DNA from: Streptomyces luomodiensis
Lineage (GTDB): Bacteria > Actinomycetota > Actinomycetes > Streptomycetales > Streptomycetaceae
Direction: 5' to 3'
NCBI RefSeq assembly: GCF_031679605.1
Contig: NZ_CP117522.1
Location: 2,666,001-2,730,000 of the forward strand
Length of the DNA: 64,000 bases
The notes under the pieces are model-generated. The model was not told where the DNA came from and searched no databases. It was given only the letters and a program-made list of their open reading frames with translations. The position numbers were made by a program, and so were the translations under genes. This document shows, in pieces, positions 1 to 9,575 of this stretch. The first letter of the stretch is position 1. Each line of letters starts with the position of its first letter.

Positions 1-775
1 GGTAGAACCAGCCGGTGTAGCCCAGCGGCCACAGCAGCAGGGAGACGATGACCATGGCCCAGCTGTAGAGGACGATCTGCCGGGCTACCACCTTGTTGCC
101 CGCGAGGACCGGCAGCATCGGCACGCCCACCCGCTCGTAGTCGTCCTTGACCTTCATCGACAGCGGCCAGTAGTGCGGCGGCGTCCAGAAGAAGATGACG
201 AGGAAGAGGATCAGCCCGGCCCAGGAGACCGAGTTGGTCACCGCCGACCAGCCGATGAAGACGGGCATGCAACCGGCGATGCCGCCCCACACGATGTTCT
301 GCGAGGTGCGCCGCTTGAGCCACATCGTGTAGACGAGGACGTAGAAGGCCAGCGCACCGAGCGACAGCATCGCGGACAGCGGGTTGACCAGCACCCAGAA
401 CCAGACCGTCGACCCGACCGCGAGCGCGGAGGCGAAGACGAGGCATTCCCGGGGCGAGACCATGCCGGTCACGAGCGGGCGCTGCGCCGTGCGTTCCATC
501 AGCGCGTCGATGTCCCGGTCGTAGTACATGTTGAACGCGGCCGCGCCGCCGGCCGACAGGTAGCCGCCGACGCAGGTCGCGAGCACCAGCCACAGATCCG
601 GGACGCCCTGGGCAGCCAGGAACATGACCGGCACCGTCGTCATCAGCAGCAGTTCGATGACGCGCGGCTTGGTCAGCGCCACGAACGCCTTGACACGGGC
701 CCCGAACGGCCGGTGACCGGAGCTCGTTTCGCTCGTCTCGAGCACCCCCGCAGGACGGGATTCGACGGCCGTCAC
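1..775 (-). CDS. ctaB: Heme O synthase (protoheme IX farnesyltransferase), 3' end outside window
   Basis: UbiA-superfamily membrane prenyltransferase that adds a farnesyl group to protoheme IX to give heme O, the step before heme A for cytochrome c oxidase. About 258 codons are visible; the C-terminus runs off the left edge. The frame shows the family's metal/prenyl-diphosphate motif in [15 protein letters not shown], followed by RPLVTG, and several hydrophobic helices. The start is taken as GTG at 775 ([10 protein letters not shown]). It diverges from the transketolase gene, the usual Streptomyces arrangement. The function call is secure; the exact start is less so. Confidence 0.93.
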   Translation of the reverse strand, partial: MTAVESRPAGVLETSETSSGHRPFGARVKAFVALTKPRVIELLLMTTVPVMFLAAQGVPDLWLVLATCVGGYLSAGGAAAFNMYYDRDIDALMERTAQRPLVTGMVSPRECLVFASALAVGSTVWFWVLVNPLSAMLSLGALAFYVLVYTMWLKRRTSQNIVWGGIAGCMPVFIGWSAVTNSVSWAGLILFLVIFFWTPPHYWPLSMKVKDDYERVGVPMLPVLAGNKVVARQIVLYSWAMVIVSLLLWPLGYTGWFY

Positions 776-1158
776 GCACACCCCTGGTGGAAGCAAGAAC
801 AAGCAAGCACCGGACATGAAGAGCCGGTAAAGACTTGCGCGTACCACGCCACTCTAGACGCAGCGGATGCGCCGCCCGCCGCCGGGGTCCCCCGTGTTGG
901 GGGCGCGCCGCGGGGCGCCCGTAAGGCGGTCACACCTGGGGCACGGCAGGGCCGACACAGTCCGGAACGACGCGTTCCGCATCCTCTTCGACGCCCTCCG
1001 GACGGACACCGGAGGGAATGCGGCAACCTCGGAATTCGTTCCCTATCCCGTTGGGTGGAACTGAAAAAGATGACCATTGTTCCAGGGGTAGGCTCGACAT
1101 CGCCGGTGTACATACGGTCACCGGATTTCGACAGTGTGGAGAGGAGCCCTGACTCAGG
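776..1158. other. ctaB/tkt divergent intergenic region
   Basis: This 383-base stretch has no convincing gene and must carry the promoters of both ctaB and tkt. I see a small CCCCC-GTGTT-GGGGG hairpin near 889-903, GGAATTCGTTCC at 1031-1042, and an inverted GGAAC (1057-1061) / GTTCC (1079-1083) pair about 80 bases before tkt. No clear -35/-10 pair was recognised. The only short reading frame here looks like chance in GC-rich DNA. Confidence 0.4.
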
Positions 1159-3237
1159 GTGAGCACCAAGCCGACTACCACAGACCTCGAGTGGACCGAT
1201 CTTGACCAGCGGGCCGTCGACACGGCCCGGGTCCTGGCCATGGACTCCGTACAGAAGGTCGGTAACGGCCACCCTGGCACGGCCATGAGTCTCGCGCCCG
1301 CCGCGTACCTGCTCTTCCAGAAGCTGATGCGGCACGACCCCTCCGACGCCGGCTGGGCGGGCCGCGACCGCTTCGTCCTGTCCCCCGGGCACACCAGCCT
1401 GACCCTCTACGTCCAGCTGTACCTGGCGGGCTTCGGGCTGGAGCTGGAGGACCTGCGGGCGTTCCGCACCTGGGGCAGCAAGACCCCGGGCCACCCGGAG
1501 TACGGACACACCACCGGGGTCGAGACCACGACCGGCCCGCTGGGCCAGGGCATCGCCAACGCGGTGGGCATGGCGATGGCCGCCCGCTACGAGCGCGGTC
1601 TGTTCGACCCGGAGGCGCCGCAGGGCGCCTCCCCGTTCGACCACACCATCTGGGCGATCGTCTCCGACGGCGACCTGGAGGAGGGCATCTCCGCCGAGGC
1701 GTCCTCGCTGGCCGGCCACCAGAAGCTGGGCAACATCGTCGCCCTGTACGACGACAACCACATCTCCATCGAGGGCGACACCGCCACCGCGTTCTCCGAG
1801 GACGTGCTCCAGCGCTACGAGGCGTACGGCTGGCACGTCCAGCGCATCGAGCAGGCCGAGAACGGCGACTTCGACATCCACGCGCTGTACGCGGCGCTCA
1901 AGGCGGCGCAGGCCGAGACCGAGCGCCCCTCGATCATCGCGGCCCGTACGATCATCGCCTGGCCCGCCCCGAACGCGCAGAACACCGAGGCGTCGCACGG
2001 CTCGGCGCTCGGCGCCGACGAGGTCGCCGCCACCAAGCGCGTCCTCGGCTTCGACCCCGAGCAGCACTTCGCGGTCGAGCAGGACGTCATCAACCACACC
2101 CGCGGACTGGTCGAGCGCGGCCGCCAGGCGCGCGCCGCCTGGGACAAGCAGCTCCAGGAGTGGCGGAACAACAACTCCGAGCGCGCCGCCCTGTTCGACC
2201 GGATCACCGCGGGCGAGCTGCCCGAGGGCTGGGAGAGCGCGCTGCCGGTCTTCGAGCCGGGCAAGGACGTCGCCACCCGTAAGGCGTCCGGCCAGGTGCT
2301 CAAGGCGCTCGGCGGGGTGCTCCCCGAGCTGTGGGGCGGCTCCGCCGACCTCGCGGGCTCCAACAACACCACGATCGACGCGTCCTCGTCCTTCCTCCCG
2401 AAGGGCAACCCGCTGCCGGAGGCCGACCCGTACGGCCGCACCATCCACTTCGGCATCCGCGAGCACGCCATGGGCTCGACCATGAACGGCATCGCGCTGC
2501 ACGGCAACACCCGTGTCTACGGCGGCACCTTCCTGGTCTTCTCCGACTACATGCGCCCGGCCGTCCGGCTCGCCGCGCTGATGAAGCTGCCGGTCACCTA
2601 CGTGTGGACGCACGACTCCATCGGCCTCGGCGAGGACGGCCCGACCCACCAGCCGGTGGAGCACCTGTCCGCGCTGCGCGCCATCCCGGGTCTGAACGTC
2701 GTCCGCCCGGCCGACGCCAACGAGACGGCCATCGCCTGGCGGGAGATCACCCGCCGCCACAGCGCCGCCCCGGCCCCGCACGGCATCGCGCTGACCCGGC
2801 AGAACGTGCCGACCTACGAGGCCAACGAGGACGCCGCCAAGGGCGGTTACGTCCTCTTCGAGGCCGAGGGCGGCCGGCCGCAGGTCATCCTCATCGGCAC
2901 CGGTTCGGAGGTGCAGCTCGCCGTCGAGGCGCGGGAGCAGCTCCAGGCCGCCGGGATTCCCACCCGCGTCGTGTCGATGCCCTCGGTCGAGTGGTTCGAG
3001 GAGCAGGACAAGGGGTACCGGGACGGGGTGCTGCCGCCGTCCGTCAAGGCTCGTGTGGCGGTCGAGGCCGGGATCGGCCTGACCTGGTACCGCTACGTCG
3101 GCGAGGCCGGCCGCATCGTCTCGCTGGAGCACTTCGGCGCCTCCGCCGACTACAAGGTGCTCTACCGGGAGTTCGGTCTCACCGCCGAGGCCGTGGTCAC
3201 CGCCGCCCGCGAGTCCCTCGACGCCGCAGGGCGCTGA
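1159..3237 (+). CDS. tkt: Transketolase
   Basis: Thiamine-diphosphate enzyme of the non-oxidative pentose phosphate pathway that moves two-carbon ketol units between sugar phosphates in the cytoplasm. It has 692 residues, the normal full length. The ThDP/Mg motif is visible as SDGDLEEG (169-176) leading to N200, and GHPG and GIREHAMG segments typical of the family are present. The GTG start at 1159 follows GAGAGGAG by about a dozen bases. It is the first gene of the operon tkt-tal-zwf-opcA-pgl, so both pentose phosphate branches are transcribed together. A 45-base gap separates it from tal. Confidence 0.97.
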   Translation: MSTKPTTTDLEWTDLDQRAVDTARVLAMDSVQKVGNGHPGTAMSLAPAAYLLFQKLMRHDPSDAGWAGRDRFVLSPGHTSLTLYVQLYLAGFGLELEDLRAFRTWGSKTPGHPEYGHTTGVETTTGPLGQGIANAVGMAMAARYERGLFDPEAPQGASPFDHTIWAIVSDGDLEEGISAEASSLAGHQKLGNIVALYDDNHISIEGDTATAFSEDVLQRYEAYGWHVQRIEQAENGDFDIHALYAALKAAQAETERPSIIAARTIIAWPAPNAQNTEASHGSALGADEVAATKRVLGFDPEQHFAVEQDVINHTRGLVERGRQARAAWDKQLQEWRNNNSERAALFDRITAGELPEGWESALPVFEPGKDVATRKASGQVLKALGGVLPELWGGSADLAGSNNTTIDASSSFLPKGNPLPEADPYGRTIHFGIREHAMGSTMNGIALHGNTRVYGGTFLVFSDYMRPAVRLAALMKLPVTYVWTHDSIGLGEDGPTHQPVEHLSALRAIPGLNVVRPADANETAIAWREITRRHSAAPAPHGIALTRQNVPTYEANEDAAKGGYVLFEAEGGRPQVILIGTGSEVQLAVEAREQLQAAGIPTRVVSMPSVEWFEEQDKGYRDGVLPPSVKARVAVEAGIGLTWYRYVGEAGRIVSLEHFGASADYKVLYREFGLTAEAVVTAARESLDAAGR

Positions 3238-3282
3238 CGCCCCGCAGACGACTTAGTAGCGACGAGTAGGAGAACACACCCC

Positions 3283-4401
3283 ATGACAGACGCACTCAAG
3301 CGGCTGGCCGACGAAGGCGTCGCGATCTGGCTCGACGACCTCTCCCGTAAGCGGATCACCTCCGGCAACCTGGCCGAGCTGATCGACCAGCAGCATGTCG
3401 TAGGCGTCACCACCAATCCGTCGATCTTCCAGAAGGCGATCTCCGGCGGCGACGGCTACGAGCAGCAGCTGACCGACCTCGCGGCCCGCAGGCTCACCGT
3501 GGAAGAGGCCGTCCGCATGATCACCACGGCGGACGTCCGCGACGCCGCCGACATCCTCCGGCCGGTGTACGACGCGACGGGCGGCCAGGACGGCCGGGTC
3601 TCCATCGAGGTCGACCCGCGCCTGGCCCACAACACGGCCGCCACCATCGCCGAGGCCAAGCAGCTGGCCTGGCTGGTGGACCGGCCCAACACCTTCATCA
3701 AGATCCCGGCGACCGAGGCGGGGCTGCCCGCGATCACCGAGGTGATCGGCCTGGGCATCAGCGTCAACGTCACGCTGATCTTCTCCCTGGAGCGGTACCG
3801 CGCGGTCATGGACGCCTTCCTGGCCGGTCTGGAGAAGGCCAAGGCCGCGGGGCTGGACCTCTCCAAGATCCACTCGGTGGCGTCCTTCTTCGTCTCCCGC
3901 GTGGACACCGAGATCGACAAGCGCATCGACAAGATCGGCACCGATGAGGCCAAGGCGCTGCGCGGCAAGGCCGCCGTCGCCAACGCCCGCCTCGCCTACC
4001 AGGCGTACGAGGAGGTCTTCTCCTCCGACCGCTGGGCCGCCCTGGACCGCGCGAACGCCAACCGGCAGCGTCCGCTGTGGGCCTCGACCGGTGTCAAGGA
4101 CCCGGCGTACAAGGACACCCTGTACGTCGTGGAGCTGGTCTCCCCCGGCACCGTCAACACCATGCCGGAGGCCACCCTGGAAGCGGTCGGCGACCACGGC
4201 GAGGTCCGCGGCGACACCGTGCGGGGCACCTACGAGCAGGCCAAGGCCGACCTCGACGCACTGGCCGGGATCGGGATCTCCTACGACGAGGTCGTCCAGG
4301 TCCTGGAGGACGAGGGCGTGGAGAAGTTCGAGTCCTCCTGGAACGACCTGCTGAAGTCCACCGAGGCGGAGCTCAAGCGCCTCGCACCCTCGGAGGCGTG
4401 A
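3283..4401 (+). CDS. tal: Transaldolase
   Basis: Transfers a dihydroxyacetone unit between sedoheptulose 7-phosphate and glyceraldehyde 3-phosphate through a Schiff-base lysine. It has 372 residues, matching the actinobacterial class fused to no other domain. VTTNPSIF (42-49) and the active-site stretch [11 protein letters not shown] with K140 are clear. The ATG start at 3283 follows GTAGGAGAA. Its last codons carry the GGAGG that serves the overlapping or adjacent zwf start. It lies between tkt and zwf in the pentose phosphate operon. Confidence 0.96.
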   Translation: MTDALKRLADEGVAIWLDDLSRKRITSGNLAELIDQQHVVGVTTNPSIFQKAISGGDGYEQQLTDLAARRLTVEEAVRMITTADVRDAADILRPVYDATGGQDGRVSIEVDPRLAHNTAATIAEAKQLAWLVDRPNTFIKIPATEAGLPAITEVIGLGISVNVTLIFSLERYRAVMDAFLAGLEKAKAAGLDLSKIHSVASFFVSRVDTEIDKRIDKIGTDEAKALRGKAAVANARLAYQAYEEVFSSDRWAALDRANANRQRPLWASTGVKDPAYKDTLYVVELVSPGTVNTMPEATLEAVGDHGEVRGDTVRGTYEQAKADLDALAGIGISYDEVVQVLEDEGVEKFESSWNDLLKSTEAELKRLAPSEA

Positions 4402-4406
4402 AAACG

Positions 4407-5930
4407 GTGAGCAGCAGCAATCCGCTGCGTGACCCACGGGACCGGCGGCTCCCGCGTATCGCGGGGCCGTCCGGCCTCGTGATCTTCGGCGTCACGGGCG
4501 ACCTGTCCCGTAAGAAGCTGATGCCCGCCGTCTACGACCTGGCCAACCGCGGTCTGCTGCCCCCGGGCTTCTCGCTCGTCGGCTTCGCCCGCCGCGACTG
4601 GGAGAACGAGGACTTCGCCCAGGTCGTACACGACGCGGTCAAGGAACACGCCCGGACCCCGTTCCGCGAGGAGGTCTGGCAGCAGCTGGCCGAGGGGTTC
4701 CGCTTCGTCCCCGGCGAGTTCTCCGACGACGAGGCGTTCCAGACCCTGCGGGCGACCATCGAGGAGCTCGACAAGGCACGCGGCACCGGCGGGAACTTCG
4801 CGTTCTACCTGTCGGTCCCGCCGAAGTTCTTCCCCACCGTCGTGCAGCAGCTCAAGAAGCACGGGCTGTCGCAGGGCCAGGGCGACTCCTGGCGGCGCGC
4901 GGTCATCGAGAAGCCCTTCGGCCACGACCTGGCGAGCGCTCAGGAGCTCAACCAGGTCGTCCACGAGGTCTTCCGGCCCAGCGACGTCTTCCGGATCGAC
5001 CACTACCTGGGCAAGGAGACGGTCCAGAACATCCTGGCGCTGCGCTTCGCCAACACGATGTTCGAGCCGATCTGGAACCGGTCGTACGTCGACCACGTGC
5101 AGATCACCATGGCCGAGGACATCGGCATCGGCGGGCGCGCGGGCTACTACGACGGCATCGGCGCGGCCCGTGACGTCATCCAGAACCACCTGCTCCAGCT
5201 GCTCGCGCTGACCGCCATGGAGGAGCCCGCCTCCTTCGAGGCGTCCTCCCTGGTCACCGAGAAGCTGAAGGCGCTGCGGGCCGTCAAGCTGCCCAAGGAC
5301 CTGGGCAAGCACACCGTGCGCGCCCAGTACGCCCGCGGCTGGCAGGGCGGCGAGGAGGTGCGCGGCTACCTCGACGAGGAGGGCATCGACCCCCACTCGA
5401 AGACCGACACCTACGCCGCGATCAAGCTGGAGATCGACAACCGCCGCTGGGCGGGTGTGCCCTTCTACCTGCGCACCGGCAAGCGGCTGGGGCGGCGGGT
5501 CACTGAGATCGCGGTGGTGTTCCAGCGCGCCCCGCACTCCCCCTTCGACGCCACCGACACCCAGGAGCTGGGGCAGAACGCCCTGGTCATCCGGGTGCAG
5601 CCGGACGAGGGCGTCACCATCCGGTTCGGCTCCAAGGTGCCCGGCACCTCCATGGAGATCCGCGACGTGACGATGGACTTCCAGTACGGCGAGTCCTTCA
5701 CCGAGTCCAGCCCCGAGGCGTACGAGCGGCTGCTGCTCGATGTGCTGCTGGGCGAGGCGAACCTCTTCCCGCGCCATGAGGAGGTCGAGCAGTCCTGGCG
5801 GATCCTGGACCCGATCGAGGACTACTGGGACAAGCACGGCAGGCCCGAGCAGTACACGGCCGGGACCTGGGGGCCGAAAGCCGCGGACGAGATGCTCGCA
5901 CGAGACGGACGGAGCTGGCGGCGGCCATGA
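4407..5930 (+). CDS. zwf: Glucose-6-phosphate 1-dehydrogenase
   Basis: NADP-dependent enzyme that starts the oxidative pentose phosphate branch by making 6-phosphogluconolactone. It has 507 residues from the GTG at 4407 (VSSSNPL), chosen because GGAGG at 4392-4396 lies ten bases upstream. A GTG at 4398 overlapping the tal stop is possible and would add three residues. The nucleotide-binding GVTGDLSRKK, EKPFGHDL and the catalytic RIDHYLGKE are all visible. The stop overlaps the start of opcA (ATGA), so the enzyme and its partner are translationally coupled. Confidence 0.96.
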   Translation: MSSSNPLRDPRDRRLPRIAGPSGLVIFGVTGDLSRKKLMPAVYDLANRGLLPPGFSLVGFARRDWENEDFAQVVHDAVKEHARTPFREEVWQQLAEGFRFVPGEFSDDEAFQTLRATIEELDKARGTGGNFAFYLSVPPKFFPTVVQQLKKHGLSQGQGDSWRRAVIEKPFGHDLASAQELNQVVHEVFRPSDVFRIDHYLGKETVQNILALRFANTMFEPIWNRSYVDHVQITMAEDIGIGGRAGYYDGIGAARDVIQNHLLQLLALTAMEEPASFEASSLVTEKLKALRAVKLPKDLGKHTVRAQYARGWQGGEEVRGYLDEEGIDPHSKTDTYAAIKLEIDNRRWAGVPFYLRTGKRLGRRVTEIAVVFQRAPHSPFDATDTQELGQNALVIRVQPDEGVTIRFGSKVPGTSMEIRDVTMDFQYGESFTESSPEAYERLLLDVLLGEANLFPRHEEVEQSWRILDPIEDYWDKHGRPEQYTAGTWGPKAADEMLARDGRSWRRP

Positions 5931-7018
5931 ACATCGATCTCACGGACACCACGTCCAGCCGGATCAACTCCGCTCTGGTCCAGGCGCGCCGGGCCACCGG
6001 TTCCCCGGCCGTGGGCATGGTGCTCACCCTCGTCATCGTCACCGACGAGGGCAATCACTACGACGCGCTGCGGGCGGCGAGCGAGGCGTCCAAGGAACAC
6101 CCCTCACGCATCCTGGTCGTCATCAAGCGGCCGGGCCGGTCGCCGCGCGACCGCAAGATGGCCCGGCTGGACGCCGAGGTGCGGGTCGGCGGGGAGACCG
6201 GTACCGGCGAGACGGTGCTGCTGCGGCTGCACGGCGAACTCGCCAACCACGCCTACTCGGTGGTCCTGCCGCTGCTGCTGCCGGACGCCCCGGTGGTGGT
6301 GTGGTGGCCGGAGGACGCCCCGGAGCACCCCAGCGAGGACCTGCTCGGACGGCTGGCCCAGCGCCGGATCACCGACGCCCAGGCCACCGAGGACCCGGTC
6401 GCGGCCCTGGGGCTGCGGGCCGAGACCTACACCCCGGGCGACACCGATCTGGCCTGGACCCGGATCACCCCGTGGCGCAGCGTCCTGGCCGCCGCGCTGG
6501 ACCAGAAGCACTCCCCGATCACCTCCGCGGTCGTCGAGGGCGAGGCGTACAACCCGAGCAGCGAGCTGCTCGCGCTGTGGCTCGCCGAGCGGCTGGGGGT
6601 GCCGGTGGACCGGCAGGTCTCGGAGGGCCCCGGGCTGACCGCGGTGCGGCTCCAGACCGCCGACGGCGTGATCTGCCTGGACCGGGCGAACGGCTCGCTG
6701 GCGGAGCTGGCGATGCCGGGCCAGCCGGACCGGCATGTGGCGCTCCAGCGGCGTGAGACGTCGGAGCTGATCGCCGAGGAGCTGCGCCGGCTGGACCCCG
6801 ACGAGATCTACGAGTCGTCGGTGAAGTTCGGGGTGAGCAAGCTCGGCAACGGCGGGGTGGGCACGCTGGAGCGGGACGCCAAGGCGTCCCCGGCCACTCA
6901 GGTGGCACCGCCGGCCCGGTCCGCGGCTTCGAAGGCGAAGGCGCAGAAGGCCAACGCACAGAAGGCCAAGGCGCAGAAGGCCGAGGGCGCGGCGGGGGAC
7001 GGAAAGGCGGACACGTGA
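5927..7018 (+). CDS. opcA: Glucose-6-phosphate dehydrogenase assembly protein OpcA
   Basis: Partner protein needed for active oligomeric glucose-6-phosphate dehydrogenase in actinobacteria and cyanobacteria. It has 363 residues. The core (about 1-310) contains the conserved VVVWWPEDAP region. The ATGA overlap with zwf and GTGA overlap with pgl point to coupled translation of all three. An oddity is the last ~30 residues, a Lys/Ala/Gln-rich run of near repeats (AKAQKANAQK and so on) beyond the conserved fold. It is probably disordered and seems to be repeat-derived. Confidence 0.95.
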   Translation: MNIDLTDTTSSRINSALVQARRATGSPAVGMVLTLVIVTDEGNHYDALRAASEASKEHPSRILVVIKRPGRSPRDRKMARLDAEVRVGGETGTGETVLLRLHGELANHAYSVVLPLLLPDAPVVVWWPEDAPEHPSEDLLGRLAQRRITDAQATEDPVAALGLRAETYTPGDTDLAWTRITPWRSVLAAALDQKHSPITSAVVEGEAYNPSSELLALWLAERLGVPVDRQVSEGPGLTAVRLQTADGVICLDRANGSLAELAMPGQPDRHVALQRRETSELIAEELRRLDPDEIYESSVKFGVSKLGNGGVGTLERDAKASPATQVAPPARSAASKAKAQKANAQKAKAQKAEGAAGDGKADT

Positions 7019-7797
7019 CCGCTCCGCAGGTGGTCGTCCACCGCGACAAGGAGCTGATGGCCCAGGCCGCGGCGGCCCGGCTGATCACGAAGATCGTGGA
7101 CGCCCAGGCCGCCCGCGGCTCCGCCTCGGTCGTCCTGACCGGTGGGCGCAACGGCAACGGCCTGCTGGCCGCGCTCGCCGCCTCCCCGGCGCGCGACGCG
7201 GTCGACTGGTCGCGGCTGGACCTGTGGTGGGGCGATGAGCGGTTCCTGCCGGAGGGCCATCCGGACCGCAATGTCACCCAGGCCCGTCAGGCGCTGCTGG
7301 ACGCGGTGGAGCTGGACCCGGCGCGGGTGCGTGCGATGCCCGCGTCCGACGGGCCCCACGGCGGCGATGTGGACGCCGCGGCCGAGGCGTACGCCGCCGA
7401 GCTGGCCCGAGCGGCGCGGCCGGAGAACCACGCCGCGGTGCCGTCGTTCGACGTGTTGCTGCTGGGCGTCGGCCCGGACACCCATGTGGCCTCGCTGTTC
7501 CCCGAGTTGCCGGCCGTCCGGGAGACCGAGCGGACGGTGGTCGGGGTGCGCGGCGCGCCCAAACCGCCGCCCGTACGGACCACGCTGACCCTGCCGGCCA
7601 TCCGCGCGGCACGCGAGGTGTGGCTGCTGGCGGCCGGTGAGGACAAGGCGAAGGCGGTCACGATGGCCCTGTCGGGGGCCGGGGAGCTACAGGCCCCGGC
7701 GGCGGGGGCGTACGGCCGCGGCCGTACGCTGTGGCTGCTGGACCGTACCGCCGCGGCGGGCCTGCCGCGCGAGCTGTACCCCCCGGCGTCGCCGTAA
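7015..7797 (+). CDS. pgl: 6-phosphogluconolactonase
   Basis: Hydrolyses 6-phosphogluconolactone to 6-phosphogluconate, directly following Zwf in the pathway. It has 260 residues, typical for the SugP isomerase/NagB-like family. Family features include LTGGRNGNGLLAAL near residue 41, DLWWGDERF, and LGVGPDTHVASLFP in place of the usual GxGPDGHxASLFP. The GTG at 7015 overlaps the opcA stop. It is the last gene of the operon, followed at once by a strong hairpin with a T-run. Confidence 0.94.
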   Translation: MTAPQVVVHRDKELMAQAAAARLITKIVDAQAARGSASVVLTGGRNGNGLLAALAASPARDAVDWSRLDLWWGDERFLPEGHPDRNVTQARQALLDAVELDPARVRAMPASDGPHGGDVDAAAEAYAAELARAARPENHAAVPSFDVLLLGVGPDTHVASLFPELPAVRETERTVVGVRGAPKPPPVRTTLTLPAIRAAREVWLLAAGEDKAKAVTMALSGAGELQAPAAGAYGRGRTLWLLDRTAAAGLPRELYPPASP

Positions 7798-7807
7798 TCC
7801 GCATCCG

Positions 7808-7851
7808 CGCGACGATCCCCCGGGAGCCGCAGGGCCCCGGGGATCGTCGCG
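7808..7851 (+). terminator. Rho-independent terminator of the pgl operon (convergent with pgi)
   Basis: A 13-bp perfect stem, CGCGACGATCCCC (7808-7820) pairing with 7839-7851, has an 18-base loop and is followed by GTTTTCG. It lies 10 bases after the pgl stop, with the pgi stop 20 bases further on, so it may work for both directions. The T-run favours the plus strand. Confidence 0.85.
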
Positions 7852-7871
7852 TTTTCGCGTGCCCGCGGACC

Positions 7872-9533
7872 TCAGCGGCCGCGCAGCGAACGGTAGGTGG
7901 CGACCAGGTGCGCGGTGGAGGTGTCGAGACCCGGCACCTCGGCGCCCTCGGTCAGCGCGGGCTCCACCCGCTTGGCCAGCACCTTGCCCAGCTCCACTCC
8001 CCACTGGTCGAAGGAGTCGATGTTCCAGACGGCGCCCTGGACGAACACCTTGTGCTCGTAGAGGGCGATCAGCTGGCCCAGCACCGACGGGGTGAGCTCG
8101 GAGGCGAGGATCGTGGTGGTGGGGCGGTTGCCGGGGAAGGTCTTGTGCGCCACCAGGTGCTCGGGCACGCCCTCGGCGACGACCTCCTCGGCGGTCTTGC
8201 CGAAGGCCAGCGCCTGGCCCTGGGCGAAGAGGTTGGCCATCAGCAGGTCGTGGTGGGACTCCAGGCCGGGCGGCAGGTCCTCGACCGGCCGGGCGAAGCC
8301 GATCAGATCGGCCGGGACCAGCTTGGTGCCCTGGTGGAGCAGCTGGTAGTAGGCGTGCTGGCCGTTGGTGCCCGGGGTGCCCCAGACGATGGGGCCGGTC
8401 TGCCAGCCGACGCGATTGCCGTCCCGGTCCACGGACTTGCCGTTGGACTCCATGTCCAGCTGCTGGAGATAGTCGGTGAACCGCGACAGGTAGTGGCTGT
8501 ACGGCAGGACGGCGTGCGCCTGGGCGTCGAAGAAGTTGTCGTACCAGATGCCCAGCAGGCCCATCAGCAGCGGAACGTTCTCCTCCGGCGGGGCGGTGGC
8601 GAAGTGCTCGTCGACCAGGTGGAAGCCGGCCAGCATCTCGCGGAAGCGCTCCGCGCCGATGGCGACCATCAGGGAGAGCCCGATAGCCGAGTCGAAGGAG
8701 TAACGCCCGCCGACCCAGTCCCAGAAGCCGAACATGTTGTCCGTGTTGATGCCGAACCCGGCGACCTTCTCGGCGTTGGTCGACACCGCCACGAAGTGCT
8801 TGGCGACGGCCTCCTCGCCGGCGCGCAGCCCGGTCAGCAGCCAGTCGCGGGCGGAGACGGCGTTGGTGATGGTCTCGATGGTGGTGAAGGTCTTGGAGGC
8901 GACGATGAACAGCGTCTCGGCCGGGTCCAGGTCGCGCACCGCCTCATGCAGATCCGCGCCGTCCACATTGGAGACGAACCGGAACGTCATCGAGCGGTCG
9001 CTGTAGGGCCGCAGCACCTCGTACGCCATGGCCGGGCCCAGGTCGGAGCCGCCGATGCCGATGTTGACGACGTTTTTGATCCGCTTGCCGGTGTGGCCGG
9101 TCCAGTCGCCGGACCTGACGCGGTCGGCGAAGACGGCCATCTTGGTGAGCACGGAGTGCACCTCGCCGACCACGTCCTCGCCGCCCACCTTGATGTCCGC
9201 GGAGTGCGGGGCGCGCAGCGCGATGTGCAGCACCGCGCGGTCCTCGGTGGTGTTGATCCGCTCACCGCGGAACATGGCGTCCCGCAGCTCGGCCACCTTG
9301 GTGGCCCGCGCCAGCTCGCGCAGCAGCCGCAGGGTCTCGTCGGTCACCAGGTGCTTGGAGTAGTCGACATGGAGATCGCCGACCTGAAGGGTGAGCCGGC
9401 GGCCGCGCTCGGGGTCGCCTGCGAACAGCTCGCGCAGATGCGCGTCGCCCAGCTCCTTGCGGTGTGCGGACAGCGCATGCCATTCCGGCAGCTGGTCCAG
9501 CCTGGTGCGGCCTTCCACGTTCATCTCGGACAT
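7872..9533 (-). CDS. pgi: Glucose-6-phosphate isomerase
   Basis: Interconverts glucose 6-phosphate and fructose 6-phosphate, linking glycolysis to the adjacent pentose phosphate operon. It has 553 residues, normal for the long bacterial/eukaryotic-type enzyme. [11 protein letters not shown], the signature [16 protein letters not shown] and the C-terminal [13 protein letters not shown] region are visible. The ATG at 9533 has a GAGAAG ribosome site about eight bases upstream; a second in-frame ATG at 9524 is a weaker alternative. It converges with pgl. Confidence 0.97.
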   Translation of the reverse strand: MSEMNVEGRTRLDQLPEWHALSAHRKELGDAHLRELFAGDPERGRRLTLQVGDLHVDYSKHLVTDETLRLLRELARATKVAELRDAMFRGERINTTEDRAVLHIALRAPHSADIKVGGEDVVGEVHSVLTKMAVFADRVRSGDWTGHTGKRIKNVVNIGIGGSDLGPAMAYEVLRPYSDRSMTFRFVSNVDGADLHEAVRDLDPAETLFIVASKTFTTIETITNAVSARDWLLTGLRAGEEAVAKHFVAVSTNAEKVAGFGINTDNMFGFWDWVGGRYSFDSAIGLSLMVAIGAERFREMLAGFHLVDEHFATAPPEENVPLLMGLLGIWYDNFFDAQAHAVLPYSHYLSRFTDYLQQLDMESNGKSVDRDGNRVGWQTGPIVWGTPGTNGQHAYYQLLHQGTKLVPADLIGFARPVEDLPPGLESHHDLLMANLFAQGQALAFGKTAEEVVAEGVPEHLVAHKTFPGNRPTTTILASELTPSVLGQLIALYEHKVFVQGAVWNIDSFDQWGVELGKVLAKRVEPALTEGAEVPGLDTSTAHLVATYRSLRGR

Positions 9534-9575
9534 CAGCCCACTTCTCGTCGGTGCCTGGCCCCCGTGTCCCCCAAC

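Noticed and set aside
867..1064. Short plus-strand frame in the ctaB/tkt gap
   Set aside because: No ribosome site, Arg/Gly-rich product and no family resemblance.
1057..1083. GGAAC-N17-GTTCC as a stress sigma-factor (SigR-like) promoter
   Set aside because: SigR sites are GGAAT with an 18-19 base spacer to GTT; both spacing and last base are off, so a chance inverted repeat is more likely.
772..3132. Very long open frame on the minus strand opposite transketolase
   Set aside because: It is antisense to a clear tkt gene and has the Arg/Gly/Leu/Asp-rich composition of a GC-rich shadow frame, with no recognisable domain.
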